Origin: Halobacillus litoralis
Lineage (GTDB): Bacteria; Bacillota; Bacilli; Bacillales; Halobacillaceae
Direction: 5' to 3'
Length of the DNA stretch: 64,000 nt
Assembly: GCF_020524085.2 (NCBI RefSeq)
Contig: NZ_CP129016.1
Coordinates: forward strand, 377,001-441,000
Made by a program: the position numbers and the translations under genes. The notes under the pieces were generated by a model. The model saw only the letters and a list, made by a program, of their open reading frames with translations. It had not been told where the DNA came from and did not search any database. Positions 25,750-35,927 of this stretch are shown piece by piece. How positions within the stretch are numbered: position 1 is the first letter of the stretch; each line of letters opens with the position of its first letter.

Positions 25750-25770
25750 CACTGCTGCATAACACCCTTT

Positions 25771-26325
25771 CTATTTTAAACTGTCCAAGGGAAACGGAAA
25801 GAATACATAGAAAAGGACAACAATCGGCACGGATACGAGAAGACCCCGGACTGGGTTCTTGTAATGAAGATAAAGGACGACGAATAGTACGGCATTCAAC
25901 GGAATGTTGAGCCAGTTGTTCCACCCATGATCATAAACGTACATCCCCTTTAGTGAAAACAACCATTCCAATACCGTGTAAAACACGACCCAGACCGTGA
26001 TATAAATGAACTGGTTGCTTCGCGTTTTTGGAAAACGCTGCAAATAGATAATTAAGCCGACAGGGCAGATGAAAAAAGTGAACGCCATGTTGATGATGGA
26101 ATGGTTCAGCCACTCCATTGTCACTCCCCGGAATGCCCACAGCGTGTGATTGTAATAAAGGAAATTGTAGGTCATGTTGACAGCAATAAAAAACAGGATC
26201 GTCGGATATTGCTTCCCTATCTGCTTCCAATCAACAAATCGATAAGCAAAAAGAATCCACACCACGATGACTAATAATAAATACATCTCCCACCACTCCA
26301 AGCAATCGATTTCGATTATCTCCAT
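25771..26325 (-). CDS. CBO0543-like integral membrane protein
   Basis: Protein of 184 residues with about five hydrophobic helices and many aromatic residues. The pattern WKQIGKQYPTILFFIAVNMTYNFLYY and the central YITVWVVFYTVLEWLF resemble a family of Bacillus/Clostridium membrane proteins of unknown role (CBO0543 type). No catalytic motif is visible. TAGGTGGG precedes the ATG. A tiny membrane protein gene follows. Confidence 0.7.
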   Translation of the reverse strand: MEIIEIDCLEWWEMYLLLVIVVWILFAYRFVDWKQIGKQYPTILFFIAVNMTYNFLYYNHTLWAFRGVTMEWLNHSIINMAFTFFICPVGLIIYLQRFPKTRSNQFIYITVWVVFYTVLEWLFSLKGMYVYDHGWNNWLNIPLNAVLFVVLYLHYKNPVRGLLVSVPIVVLFYVFFPFPLDSLK

Positions 26326-26377
26326 TCTGGACCCACCTAATATCCTTTATACATAAGCGGTCCATTCCCAGAAATAG

Positions 26378-26416
26378 CCACACCAGGTCATCCAATATCT
26401 GGATGACCTGGTGTGG
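26378..26416. repeat. Palindromic repeat, copy 1 (ACCAGGTCATCCA family)
   Basis: Perfect 17-bp inverted repeat with loop ATATC, core ACCAGGTCATCCA. The same core and a similar loop form a 22-bp stem at 29515-29563. It lies between divergently spaced minus-strand genes and could act as terminator, but no strong T tract follows. Likely a dispersed palindromic element. Confidence 0.8.
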
Positions 26417-26442
26417 TAAATAATGTAAGTGAAACACAAAAA

Positions 26443-26487
26443 AACGCCAGCTTCGTTTCCACTGGGAAGCGGTTGGAAGCAGGCGTT
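26443..26487 (-). terminator. Terminator after the NADH dehydrogenase gene
   Basis: AACGCC-A-GCTTC pairs with GAAGC-A-GGCGTT across a 21-base loop; on the minus strand a run of seven T follows. Confidence 0.7.
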
Positions 26488-26522
26488 CGTTAAGGTGGTT
26501 TACCTTAAATTATTTTTTTATC

Positions 26523-27704
26523 TTAATAGGCAAGTGCGAATAGTCCCTTGATGTGGGAAAGATAGCGCACGTTACTTGCTTCTTTCATGACAGAAGCTGG
26601 AAGACCTTTCAATGGTGTCTGGTTAGCACCGATGAAAGCGACCGCGTCTTTACGGCCAAGGCTTGCAAGTGTACCTGAGTTGACAGGTTCGAACTCTTCA
26701 AAGCTCTTGTCTTCAAGGAAGGCATATAGGTTATAACCGACGGTCTCACCCATCTGCCAAGCAATTTGTGCTGTCGGTGGCTGCGGGCGTTCTTCACCTG
26801 GTTTGAAGTAAACTGCACTATCACCAACAACAAAGACGTCTTTGTGGGATACGGACTGAAGGTAGTTGTTCACAGACGCACGTCCGCGATTCACTTCAAT
26901 GCCGGATTCCCCGACAAGTGGGTTTCCTGCAACTCCACCCGTCCAAACGAACGTATTCGCTGTCAGTTTACGGCCGTCTTTCAACTCGATGACGTTTCCT
27001 TCTACATTTGTGACAGGAAGTTCTGTCAGGAATTCTACGCCGCGTTTTTCAAGGCTCTTCGTTGCTCTTTCGATCAAGTGATCAGGAAGCATCGGCAAAA
27101 TTTTCGGCATGGCTTCTACAAGTGTCAGCTTGATTTCATCAGGGTTAACCCCATATTTTTTAGCCATTGCTGGTGTTTCATCAGCCAATTCACCGACAAG
27201 CTCGACACCAGTCAAGCCACCGCCACCGATAACGATGTGTGCATCTGCTTCGTTATTCGTCGCTGCATAATCACGAATACGAGCTTCCACATGTTCGCGG
27301 ATTTTATTTGCATCTTCTGCGGACTTAAGAACCATGCTGTGTTCTTGTAGTCCTGGGATGCCGAAGTAGTTCGTTACACTACCCAGTGCCACGACCAAAG
27401 CATCATAGAACAGTTCAGAACCATCTTCCAGTGAAATCTTTTTGTCATTGACAGAAAAGGACTCGACTGTTGCAACCTTAAGGTTGATGTCTTTTCCTTT
27501 CAATAACTTTTCAAGAGGAAGCGCGGCCGCCTGCTCAGAAATGTTTCCTGCTGCCAAACGGTGCAATTCTGTAATAATTTGGTGTGTCGGGGTTTTGTTA
27601 ATGATTGTGACGTTCGCTTCAGAAGCGTCCATGTATTGGCGCACAGACAAAGCGGCAAGAAGCCCGCCATAACCGCCGCCTAGAATGACGATTTCTTTTG
27701 ACAT
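26523..27704 (-). CDS. ndh: Type-II NADH dehydrogenase (NDH-2)
   Basis: Flavoprotein of 393 residues that passes electrons from NADH to menaquinone at the inner face of the membrane without pumping protons. FAD-binding ILGGGYGGLLAA starts the protein, NAD-binding IVIGGGGLTGVELVGEL lies near residue 157, and the second FAD motif VFVVGDSAVY near 290. The quinone-site region QIAWQMGETVGYNLY follows. Length and motifs match Bacillus Ndh/YumB-type enzymes. It lies 17 bases after a DUF1641 gene, probably co-transcribed. Confidence 0.92.
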   Translation of the reverse strand: MSKEIVILGGGYGGLLAALSVRQYMDASEANVTIINKTPTHQIITELHRLAAGNISEQAAALPLEKLLKGKDINLKVATVESFSVNDKKISLEDGSELFYDALVVALGSVTNYFGIPGLQEHSMVLKSAEDANKIREHVEARIRDYAATNNEADAHIVIGGGGLTGVELVGELADETPAMAKKYGVNPDEIKLTLVEAMPKILPMLPDHLIERATKSLEKRGVEFLTELPVTNVEGNVIELKDGRKLTANTFVWTGGVAGNPLVGESGIEVNRGRASVNNYLQSVSHKDVFVVGDSAVYFKPGEERPQPPTAQIAWQMGETVGYNLYAFLEDKSFEEFEPVNSGTLASLGRKDAVAFIGANQTPLKGLPASVMKEASNVRYLSHIKGLFALAY

Positions 27705-27721
27705 GTTGATTCCTCCATTTC

Positions 27722-28153
27722 CTACTCTTTGTGATTGCGTTCAGCAGATACTTTTAAGTATGCGTTGACGAAACGGAACATTTTTTGAGCTTGAGGATCT
27801 TTCAACATCTTCATCAAGCCGAAAAGTCCGATGACTTCTGAGCTGCTTTCCGCATGATCTTTCGCTTCGATTGCGTTTTGAGCTACTTCCTTCACGGAAT
27901 GCTTGAGAGGCTCAGCCACTTCTGACATGAACTCAACGGTGTCCTTTTTCAGAACTTCATCCGTCGCAAGCGCTTGAACGGTGTCGTAGGAGCTTGAAAG
28001 AATCTTTACCAATTCGGTAAGCTTCGGAAGCTCTTTCACAAGAACAGTCAAAGATTCCTGTACTTCAGGTTCCAGTAGTTGGTCGAGCAGTTCACGCTCG
28101 TCACGAGCAACGTTTGTCTGCCCGTCTTTTTCTGTTGTGAATGAATCTGCCAT
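27722..28153 (-). CDS. DUF1641 protein
   Basis: Acidic helical protein of 143 residues: ELLDQLLEPEVQESLTVLVKELPKLTELV, then VIGLFGLMKMLKDPQAQKMFRFV near the C-terminus. The latter is typical of DUF1641, which often neighbours NADH or formate dehydrogenases (for example YrhD). Here it sits directly before ndh, so a role with that enzyme is plausible but unproven. AAAAAAGGAG supports ATG 28153 over an in-frame start 11 codons earlier. Confidence 0.85.
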   Translation of the reverse strand: MADSFTTEKDGQTNVARDERELLDQLLEPEVQESLTVLVKELPKLTELVKILSSSYDTVQALATDEVLKKDTVEFMSEVAEPLKHSVKEVAQNAIEAKDHAESSSEVIGLFGLMKMLKDPQAQKMFRFVNAYLKVSAERNHKE

Positions 28154-28186
28154 ATCCACTTCTCCTTTTTTGAGCCCTAGGCTCAT

Positions 28187-28477
28187 TTTTTTATAAGTAA
28201 ATAACTAGTACAAGCAACGAAAGCTCTACCTGTTATAAAACAGTAAGAGTGCTATTTTATAGCTAACGTTACTAGAGTAAAATATAATCTTGTGAAGCAC
28301 AACACATTCTTTCAAAATAAACGCTTACAATCAAGATTTTTTTCATAATCCCCGTTCTTTTTACAGCATTTTCAATCAAAAAGACGGATTTATCGCTCTT
28401 CTTATCATTCGCTAAAGATATTTTCTCATTCTGAATTCTCCCTGTTTTATATGAAGAAAGGTTCTCCATATGAGAAA
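28187..28477. other. Non-coding gap
   Basis: AT-rich stretch upstream of the DUF1641-ndh pair. TATAAAATAGC-like boxes around 28235-28270 could be promoter elements of that operon, but none fits a consensus well. Nothing else supported. Confidence 0.4.
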
Positions 28478-28504
28478 GAGGCTAACCATGACCCGATTAG
28501 CCTC
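28478..28504 (-). terminator. Stem-loop after the aldo-keto reductase gene
   Basis: GAGGCTAA and TTAGCCTC form an 8-bp stem 15 bases past the stop. The T tract is poor. Confidence 0.5.
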
Positions 28505-28519
28505 CTCCTCCAACAGATG

Positions 28520-29437
28520 TTACGGTAAGTCGTTACCAGCAGCTCGATAAAGCTCGTACCATTCTTCTCTGGACAAGACAATATGAGAAGCTTTGGCAAT
28601 ATCCTGCATTCGCTGCGTGTTCATTGTCCCTACGACAGGTTGAATGTTTGCAGGGTGACGCAGAATCCAGGCAATCGCGATGGCAGAATCCGTCACGTCA
28701 TACTTTTCAGCCAGTTCCTGAAGCTTGGCATTCACTTCTGGAAAAGCGTCATTGCCTACAAAAGGACCCTCAATCATTCCGTGCTGGAATGGCGACCATG
28801 CTTGAATGGTGATATCATTCAGTCGGCAGTACTCCAAGACGTTGCTGTCCCTGACGACGGCCGGATCGTTTTGCATGTTCACATTGAATCCGGCATCAAT
28901 CATCGGCGTATGGACGATACTGAGTTGCAGTTGGTTGACGATCAAGCTTTCTCCCATATATTTCTTCAGTAGTTCCATCTGCATCGGGTTTTGGTTACTG
29001 ACACCGAAGTAACGCACCTTTCCGCTTTCTTTCAGTGTAGTAAACGCTTCAGCTACTTCTTCCGGCTCCATTAATGCATCTGGACGGTGGAGCAGAAAAC
29101 TGTCCACATAATCTGTATTCAACCGCTTCAGACTTCCGTCTACAGACTCCAAGATATGTTCTTTAGAAAAATCGAAGAAACCATTGCGAATGCCGCACTT
29201 CGTTTGAAGTTTGATGTCATCACGTGACAGGCCGGTCGTTTTCAAAGCTTCAGCAAAGACTGACTCCGATTCGCCTTTCCCATAAATATCAGCATGATCA
29301 AATAAGTCGACTCCATTTTCGACTGCATTTGTAATGACTTTAGATGCATCCTTCGTACTCAGTTCACTCATTCTCATACAGCCGAGCGAAATCTCCCCGA
29401 CCTCTAAATCACTTTTCCCTAATTGAATTTTCTTCAC
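28520..29437 (-). CDS. Aldo-keto reductase
   Basis: NADPH-dependent oxidoreductase of 305 residues with a TIM-barrel fold, similar to B. subtilis YdhF. The catalytic tetrad can be followed: DLFDHADIYGKGESE (Asp, Tyr), LQTKCGI (Lys), and SFLLHRPD (His). Cofactor-binding IAWILRHPANIQPVVGT lies near the C-terminus. The most likely start is GTG at 29437 with an AAAGGTGG site; a longer frame upstream lacks one. Substrate unknown. Confidence 0.88.
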   Translation of the reverse strand: MKKIQLGKSDLEVGEISLGCMRMSELSTKDASKVITNAVENGVDLFDHADIYGKGESESVFAEALKTTGLSRDDIKLQTKCGIRNGFFDFSKEHILESVDGSLKRLNTDYVDSFLLHRPDALMEPEEVAEAFTTLKESGKVRYFGVSNQNPMQMELLKKYMGESLIVNQLQLSIVHTPMIDAGFNVNMQNDPAVVRDSNVLEYCRLNDITIQAWSPFQHGMIEGPFVGNDAFPEVNAKLQELAEKYDVTDSAIAIAWILRHPANIQPVVGTMNTQRMQDIAKASHIVLSREEWYELYRAAGNDLP

Positions 29438-29514
29438 TTTGTTTCCACCTTTCCCCAAACCTATCCTTATCTTATCACTTTCCCTCAAAACCTTAAGAAA
29501 TAACGCTTACCAGT

Positions 29515-29563
29515 AAAAGGAGTACCAGGTCATCCAGAATATGGATGACCTGGTACTCCTTTT
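29515..29563. repeat. Palindromic repeat, copy 2 (ACCAGGTCATCCA family)
   Basis: Perfect 22-bp inverted repeat with loop GAATA, sharing the inner 13 bp with the element at 26378-26416. The outer bases differ but remain complementary, which suggests selection for the hairpin. Flanked by A and T tracts, it could terminate in both directions. Confidence 0.85.
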
Positions 29564-29631
29564 ATTTCCAATTATCTTCATTCCCTTATATAATCCAAGG
29601 TAGACAGATCATTTCAGAGGAGGAACTTTGA

Positions 29632-30829
29632 ATGGGGAACATGGAAACACTTCACCAGTCTAATTTTAAAGTAGGTGCCTTTTCGTTTTACGAAGAACTT
29701 CGCAGAGATCAACCAATTTTTCCGATGAACAGTGACGCAATGAATCACTCCTGGATGATTACAAAATACGATCACGTAAAAGAGCTGTTGAAATCACCCA
29801 GTTTCATTAAGGACCAAAGCAAGTTATTTTCTTCTTCACCTCAAGACACGGACCAAAACGACTTCAATATCTTCCAAAACATGATGCTCGACGTAGATCC
29901 ACCTGACCATACACGCCTGCGCAAACTTGTCCAACCTTACTTCAATCCTAAGACCATTAAGCAGCTGGAACCGAGAATCCGTGAAATTGCGGATGATCTA
30001 TTGAACAACATGAATCAAAAACACAAAACGATCAATTTAATTGATGATTATGCATTTCCACTGCCCATCATCGTCATCAGTGAGATGCTCGGTGTCCCCG
30101 CAGAGGATCGGGACAAATTCAGAAAATGGTCCAACACCATAGTCTCTGCCTCCAACGAGATGGACCCTGATTTTATGGGTGATGTAGAAGCTTTCACTAC
30201 ATACCTGACAGAGCTTTTTGAACAACGAAAATCAGAACCTCAAGATGATTTGGTTTCCCACCTCATTCAAACCGAAGAAGACGGCGAGCAGCTGACACGG
30301 AACGAACTCTATTCGATGATTGTCCTTTTGATCATCGCCGGCCACGAGACAACGGTCAATTTGATCGGGAATACCATGTATGCCTTGTTTGAGCATCCTG
30401 AACAGCTGAAAAAAAGTAAAGGCTGACCCTGCTCTCATTCCTGGTGCAATCGAAGAAGGGCTTCGCTATTACAGCCCTGTCGATTTTTCGACCGCTCGCT
30501 GGGCAGATGAAGACATCGATTTCCACGGCCAACTCATCAGACGTGGAGATTTCATTATCGCTTCAATCAGTTCAGCTAACCGCGATGAGGAAAAGTTTGA
30601 TCGGGCCTCCCAGTTTGATATTACGAGAGAAAGGAATGCCCACGTCGCGTTTGGATTTGGCATTCACTTTTGTCTGGGCGCCCCACTCGCCCGACTGGAA
30701 GGAAAGATTGCCTTGGAAAAACTGCTATCGACGTTTCCGGATATCGGCCTAAACCGTGATGTACGCTCGCCCGAATGGCGTTCCGTCTTCCTTTTAAGAG
30801 GACTTGATTCCCTCCCCGTTTCTTGGTGA
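29632..30829 (+). pseudogene. Cytochrome P450, single-base frameshift
   Basis: Soluble bacterial P450 of about 398 residues. The I-helix AGHETTVNLIGN motif is in the first frame. After a run of seven A (30409-30415) reading ends; removing one A gives KKVKADPALIPGAIEEGLRYYSPV and continues through the K-helix ExxR (EEGLR) to the heme-binding FGFGIHFCLGAPLARLE and a normal end. Both halves are well conserved, so the enzyme is probably intact in the organism. It resembles CYP107-type hydroxylases. Substrate and redox partner unknown. AGGAGG lies before the ATG. Confidence 0.88.
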
Positions 30830-30837
30830 ATAAAAAA

Positions 30838-30865
30838 AGCCACTTGATGAACGCATCAAGTGGCT
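30838..30865. terminator. Bidirectional terminator
   Basis: AGCCACTTGATG and its complement form a 12-bp perfect stem with loop AACG, with A7 on one side and T-rich sequence on the other. It serves the P450 gene and the convergent TspO-like gene. Confidence 0.9.
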
Positions 30866-30866
30866 C

Positions 30867-31592
30867 TTATTTTTTCCTCCATCCATATAAAATGGTGATC
30901 ACAAGAAGCAGTCCCGCAAGAATAAAAGCAGAGTTCACAACGAGAGGTACATCGTTGCCTTGATTTTTCACGCCGATGCCGATAAACGCCCAGACAAAAA
31001 CGAGCGGATACACCCAATCATCCTGACTTTTCATAAAGAAGACAGCAAGCAATGTACCCACAATCATCAACAGTATCGTCCATACAGAGGCGGAAATTCC
31101 GAATCCGTCCCAACCGATGTAGGTTAAATAATAGCTGATGTTTGCGATGGTTGCGACACTGATCCAACCGAGATAAAAAGAGAACGGAAGCCGGTCGAAA
31201 AAAGATGCCTCATTTTTCTGTAAGGTTTGATATAAGCGGATCAAAGTCAACAGCAATCCTATCATTACCAAAACCGAAAGGCCGAAAAATTCATAATGCC
31301 ACATAAAAATCCAGAGACTGTTCAGCACGCTGCTTAAAACGAAGAGTCCGCTTGTTTCCTGATAGATGGGCAAGTCCCTTCTACTTTTCGGGAACTGCCG
31401 GATCACCCAGATTCCTAGTAAAATATAAATGAGACCCCATATACTGAATACATAACCTGCAGGAGTAAATAACACGTTTAAACGGTTGGATATTTCACCT
31501 GTCGTCTGACCATTCAAGGGCAACGCATTAGCAAGTCCATTCACAGTGACTACAAGAATGAACGCCAGGACGTTCATGATCCATTTCCCCAT
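30867..31592 (-). CDS. TspO/MBR-related membrane protein
   Basis: Integral membrane protein of 241 residues with about seven helices and many Trp residues. FTPAGYVFSIWGLIYILLG is the conserved N-terminal block of the long Bacillus-type TspO relatives, and YYLTYIGWDGFG lies in the middle. True TspO proteins bind porphyrins with five helices; this longer form is of unknown function. GGAGGAG supports ATG 31592. Confidence 0.8.
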   Translation of the reverse strand: MGKWIMNVLAFILVVTVNGLANALPLNGQTTGEISNRLNVLFTPAGYVFSIWGLIYILLGIWVIRQFPKSRRDLPIYQETSGLFVLSSVLNSLWIFMWHYEFFGLSVLVMIGLLLTLIRLYQTLQKNEASFFDRLPFSFYLGWISVATIANISYYLTYIGWDGFGISASVWTILLMIVGTLLAVFFMKSQDDWVYPLVFVWAFIGIGVKNQGNDVPLVVNSAFILAGLLLVITILYGWRKK

Positions 31593-31767
31593 GAAAACTC
31601 CTCCTCTATACTCCGATTGATACATAGTATTCCTTTTCATGTCCTAATAAAACACGATCTCCTACATCCATAGTAAAAACTCTTCTTCCATTTCAGGTTA
31701 TGCATGTCCAATTTAAGGGAACAGTAAAAAGGGAAATTTTTCACACTACGAAAAAGGAGTGGAAAAC

Positions 31768-32658
31768 ATGAATAACAAGCAATTTGAAAAAATGAAGAAC
31801 GGTAATGGATTTATCGCTGCGCTTGACCAAAGTGGTGGGAGTACACCGAAGGCGCTGGCAGCTTATGGCGTCCCAGAAGATTCTTATTCTGGCGAGGATG
31901 AGATGTTCGACCTTGTTCATCAAATGCGGACAAGAATCATCACCTCCCCGTCTTTCAATGCCGACCATATCCTGGGAGCCATCCTGTTCGAGCAAACGAT
32001 GGACCGGGAAATCGAAGGTCAATTCACCGCTAATTATTTGGCCAGCAAAGGCATCGTTCCTTTCCTTAAAGTCGACAAAGGGCTTGCGGAAAAGGAAAAC
32101 GGCGTACAGCTCATGAAACCGATTGATGATCTTGATGAAACATTGCGCCGTGCCAATGAACGTAACATTTTCGGCACAAAGATGCGTTCCGTCATCCATG
32201 AGCCAAACCCTAGCGGAATCAAAGAAGTCGTTCAACAGCAGTTCGACATAGGAAAGAGAATTATCGCTTCTGACCTTGTGCCGATCATCGAACCAGAAGT
32301 CGACATTCACAGCAGCGATAAAGAAAAATGCGAGGAACTCCTCAAAGATGAGATTTTGAAACACTTGAACGAGTTATCTGAAGAGGAGAACGTGATGCTG
32401 AAGCTTACGATTCCAACTCAACCGAATGCATACAAAGAACTCGTCGATCATCCTCGAGTCGTCCGTGTCGTTGCACTTTCCGGTGGTTATTCCCGTGAAG
32501 AAGCGAACGAAAAGCTGAAAGAAAACAATGGCGTCATCGCAAGTTTCTCCCGTGCCCTGGCCGCAGACTTGAATGCCAATCAGTCTGATGAGGAATTCGA
32601 TGCAGAACTTAAGAAAGCTGTCGATTCCATCTATGACGCCTCCGTCAATAAAAAATAG
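31768..32658 (+). CDS. fda: Class I fructose-bisphosphate aldolase
   Basis: Aldolase of 296 residues, cleaving fructose 1,6-bisphosphate via a Schiff base. [29 protein letters not shown] (Lys), and VMLKLTIP (the likely Schiff-base Lys) are the family blocks, as in S. aureus Fda. AAAAAGGAGTGG precedes ATG 31768; an in-frame GTG three codons earlier overlaps that site. Monocistronic with a strong terminator. Confidence 0.93.
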   Translation: MNNKQFEKMKNGNGFIAALDQSGGSTPKALAAYGVPEDSYSGEDEMFDLVHQMRTRIITSPSFNADHILGAILFEQTMDREIEGQFTANYLASKGIVPFLKVDKGLAEKENGVQLMKPIDDLDETLRRANERNIFGTKMRSVIHEPNPSGIKEVVQQQFDIGKRIIASDLVPIIEPEVDIHSSDKEKCEELLKDEILKHLNELSEEENVMLKLTIPTQPNAYKELVDHPRVVRVVALSGGYSREEANEKLKENNGVIASFSRALAADLNANQSDEEFDAELKKAVDSIYDASVNKK

Positions 32659-32662
32659 CAGC

Positions 32663-32696
32663 AAAAAAGGTGCGATCTATAGATCGCACCTTTTTT
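32663..32696. terminator. Bidirectional terminator
   Basis: AAAAAAGGTGCGATCT and its complement form a 16-bp stem with a two-base loop and T7. It overlaps the stop codon of the convergent ATPase gene. Confidence 0.9.
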
Positions 32697-35308
32697 TATA
32701 ATTTACTTCTTAATAACCTCATACTATTGAGAATGACAAGTAAAGCTGCCCCTGTATCACTCAACACAGCCATCCATAAAGTCAGGACACCCGGGAAAAT
32801 AAGCATCAGTGCCGCGAGCTTTGTAACTAAGGAAAACCACACATTCTGTTTGATGATTTTCAACGCTTTCCTACTCAAGCGAATCGTGTGAGGAAGCTGT
32901 TCCAGGTTATCGGCCATCAAAACAATATCCGCCGTTTCCATAGCGGTATCCGTCCCTGCTCCCCCCATAGCGATGCCAAGATCAGAGGTCGCTAGAGCCG
33001 GGGCATCGTTGATTCCATCCCCAACCATGGCTACACTCTTTCCTTCTGCTTGAAGCTTCTTCACAGCTGAAACTTTATCCTCAGGTAAGAGCTCAGCGAA
33101 ATAACGATCGACGCCTGTTTCCCTGGAAATCTTATCCGCTGTTCCATTGTTGTCCCCTGTGAGCATCACCATTTCCTGCATTCCAACCTGCTTCAACTTT
33201 TGAATCGATTGAACGGTGATCTCCCGAATAGTATCGGCAACAGCGATAAGGCCTAGAACTTTCTCAGAGGTCCCTACAACGACAATGGTGTTGCCCTTTT
33301 TTTGCAACTGATCAATCCGTTCTTTTATATCAGAAAGCGGTACCTGCATGTCTTCATACAGCTTCGGACTTCCAGCGAAATATTCTACGCTATCCAACTT
33401 CGCCTTCGCCCCTTTTCCTGCAATGGCTTGAAAGTCTTCCCCTTCTATCGCTGCGATGTTTCGTTCGGTGGCATACGTCGTAATCGCCTGAGCAATCGGA
33501 TGAGTGGAGTGTTCTTCAATGGTTCTTGTCACACGAATCAGTTCATCTTCTCTTATGCCTAGTGCGTAAATTTGAGATACCTTTGGACGTCCTTCTGTTA
33601 GCGTCCCAGTCTTATCGAAAGCGATGGCTTTAATGGTTCCGGCTTTCTCAAGAAAAGTACCGCCCTTGATGAGGACACCATTTTTAGCTGCATTTCCAAT
33701 GGCCGAAACAATCGCGACCGGTGTGGAAATGACAAGCGCACAAGGACAGGCAACCACGAGTAAAGCGAGCCCTTTATACAACCACTCTCCCCATGTACCA
33801 AAGCCAACGAGAGGTGGAAGCACCATGACCAACAAAGCAAGTGTGAAAACAATTGGCGTATAGACACGTGCAAATCGGTCGACGAAAGCCTAGGTGGGAG
33901 CTCTTTTCTCTTGAGCCTCTTCCACAAGATGGATGATTTTAGCGATGGTTGTATCTTCCACGAGCTTCGTAACTTCAATTTCTAACGATCCACTTTCATT
34001 TACTGTACCTGCATAAACAACATCTCCCGTTTGTTTGTCTACAGGCAGGGACTCTCCCGTAATTGGAGCCTGATTGACACTGGATGTGCCTGATATCACA
34101 CCACCATCCAAAGGAATCTTCTCCCCAGGTTTAACGATGATGAGCTCACCAATTCCAACCTCTTCTACCGCTTTGCGGACGAGTTGGTTCCCTGATTTGA
34201 CCGTAGCTTCTTTTGGCGTGAGATTGATCAAACTCCTGATCGACTCTCTCGTCCGTTCAATCGATCGGTTCTGAAGGGTATTACCCAATGCGAAAAGCCA
34301 GACGACCATGGCCCCCTCAAACCACTCGCCGATCAGGGCTGCACCGATAGCGGCCGATGCCATGAGGACGTTCATATCCAAAGAACCGCTCTTGACTGCA
34401 TAAAAAGCACTTCTCGCAGGCTTGAAACCACCAATAAGAATGGCTGCCGCATAAAAGGCCACGATGAAATCAGAAGGAACACTTGTGAACGATCCAATAA
34501 AGCCGAGACCAAGGAACAGACCAGAGAAAGTCGTCGTTGATATGCCTTTAAGTTTGTTATCCTTCTGATTATGGACGCCTTCCTTGCCTTCCAAGGAAGC
34601 TTGAAAACCGGCCCTTCCTACTTCTTTTATGATCTCTTTCGGAGAGGTCGTATGGTGAATCTGCATCTTCCCTGTTGAAAATTGGACTTGAACGTCTTGA
34701 ACAGCAGGATTTTTACTCAAATGCTTTTCAATTGTCTTGGCACAAGAGCCACAATCCATCCCGTCTATTTTATAGGTTTGCTGATTCTTATGACGATCCA
34801 CCCGTTCCGCTTCAAAGCCCAAGCGGCGTATGTGCTTCGGAATCTGGTCATAGAGAGATTCATTCTCGGCACCTACTGTCATCTTCCCCGTCCCGTACTG
34901 AACACTAATCGATTGGACACCGCTGATTTTCTGCAGGCCTTTTTCAATCGTAGCTGCACACGAAGGACAGTCCATGCCTTTCACATCGAACTTCACAACG
35001 TTTGAACCTTCAGGACTGTCTGAGGTACAGCATGAAACATTTTCTTGTTCATTTCCACAACAATCGTCTTGGGAAGCTTCACCACCCTTGGTATCACTAG
35101 AACAACACGTTGTGGTTGACTCCGCCTCTTCTGGAGCAGTGGAGCAACAAGATGTCTCCATTTTGTCTCCATCCTTAGCGCTGGAACTGGAACAACAAGT
35201 GACTTGCGGCTCCTGTTCTTCTTTAGCACTCGAGCAACAGGACACCGCTTCATCTTTCAAAACCTTTTCCGAACTTGAACAACAGCTCGATTTCTTCTCC
35301 TCATTCAT
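32696..35308 (-). pseudogene. cadA: CadA-type heavy-metal P1B-ATPase, in-frame TAG
   Basis: Metal-exporting ATPase of about 870 residues. The first 100 residues are an unusual Cys-rich region with about seven CC-containing blocks (SSCCSS, SCCSS, TCCSSS, TSCCS, TTCCSS, DCCG, SCCTS). Two HMA domains follow (GMDCPSC, GMDCGSC), then the membrane domain with TGESLPVDKQ, the CPC motif in VACPCALVIST, DKTGTL phosphorylation site and GDGINDAPAL. A TAG at 33890-33892 interrupts the frame after EKRAPT; the same frame continues AFVDRFARVYTP, where relatives have a Gln (CAG), so one C-to-T change explains it. The neighbouring CadC-type repressor suggests Cd/Zn/Pb as substrate. If the stop is real, translation could restart inside only poorly. 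Confidence 0.88.
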
Positions 35309-35329
35309 TCCTCTCACCTCTGTTTCTCT

Positions 35330-35701
35330 CTAAATTTCTTTCGAATGTTGAATCGCAATAGAGACCAACTGGTGTACATGTTCGTCAGCTAAAGAATAAA
35401 AAACGAGCTTCCCTTCCTTACGGTATTTAGCTAATTTCATATTGCGCAGTAACCGGAGGTGATGCGAAGCAGTTGCTGTCGTTGAACCAATAATGTTCGC
35501 TACATCACACACACAGAGCTCGTTTTCGAGTGTCAAAGCATAGGCAATTTTCAAGCGCGTGGCGTCAGACAGGGCTTTGAAAATCAACTCCACTCCAAGA
35601 ACTTCTTCCACCTTCGGCTGGACTCTTTGGACAAGTTCTTCGTCGTAACAAAAAGTATCGCACGTATCTTTGGGCGTTTTCTTCACAACATTTTCACTCA
35701 A
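35330..35701 (-). CDS. cadC: ArsR-family metal sensor, CadC-like
   Basis: Winged-helix repressor of 123 residues. It keeps the CadC metal-site Cys residues: DTC and TFC in the N-terminal arm and LCVCD in the recognition region, then TATASHHLRLLRN as the DNA-recognition helix. DEHVHQLVSIAIQH supplies the C-terminal His/Asp zinc site. Loss of DNA binding on Cd, Pb or Zn would switch on the ATPase gene 21 bases downstream. AAGGTG lies 6 bases before TTG 35701; an ATG at 35716 has no ribosome site, so I prefer the TTG. An ATTCATTTGAAT inverted repeat (35790-35801) may be its operator. Confidence 0.87.
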   Translation of the reverse strand: MSENVVKKTPKDTCDTFCYDEELVQRVQPKVEEVLGVELIFKALSDATRLKIAYALTLENELCVCDVANIIGSTTATASHHLRLLRNMKLAKYRKEGKLVFYSLADEHVHQLVSIAIQHSKEI

Positions 35702-35890
35702 TATATTCACCTTCATTCAAATAATCGTTTTAATGTTTAAATATAGTGTATGCCCTTTCTTTCAACCTCGTCAATGGTAATAATCAAAGATTCATTTGAA
35801 TATAAGAATAACTCGATATACCATGAGGCACTGAACAGGATTTCTAACCTTAAATCATCAGCGCGACTCGCACTTTGATCCAAAATAAAA

Positions 35891-35922
35891 AGCCTTCCCT
35901 CAACTGAAGTTGAGGGAAGGCT
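35891..35922 (-). terminator. Stem-loop terminator of the MMPL-YhgE operon
   Basis: AGCCTTCCCTCAACT and its complement form a 15-bp stem directly after the YhgE-like gene, with A/T tracts on both sides. Confidence 0.85.
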
Positions 35923-35927
35923 CCTCT

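Noticed and set aside
28272..28469. 65-codon minus-strand frame
   Set aside because: No good ribosome site and no recognisable protein features; the gap is AT-rich.
31741..32364. 207-codon minus-strand frame
   Set aside because: Antisense to the aldolase gene, whose motifs are unmistakable.
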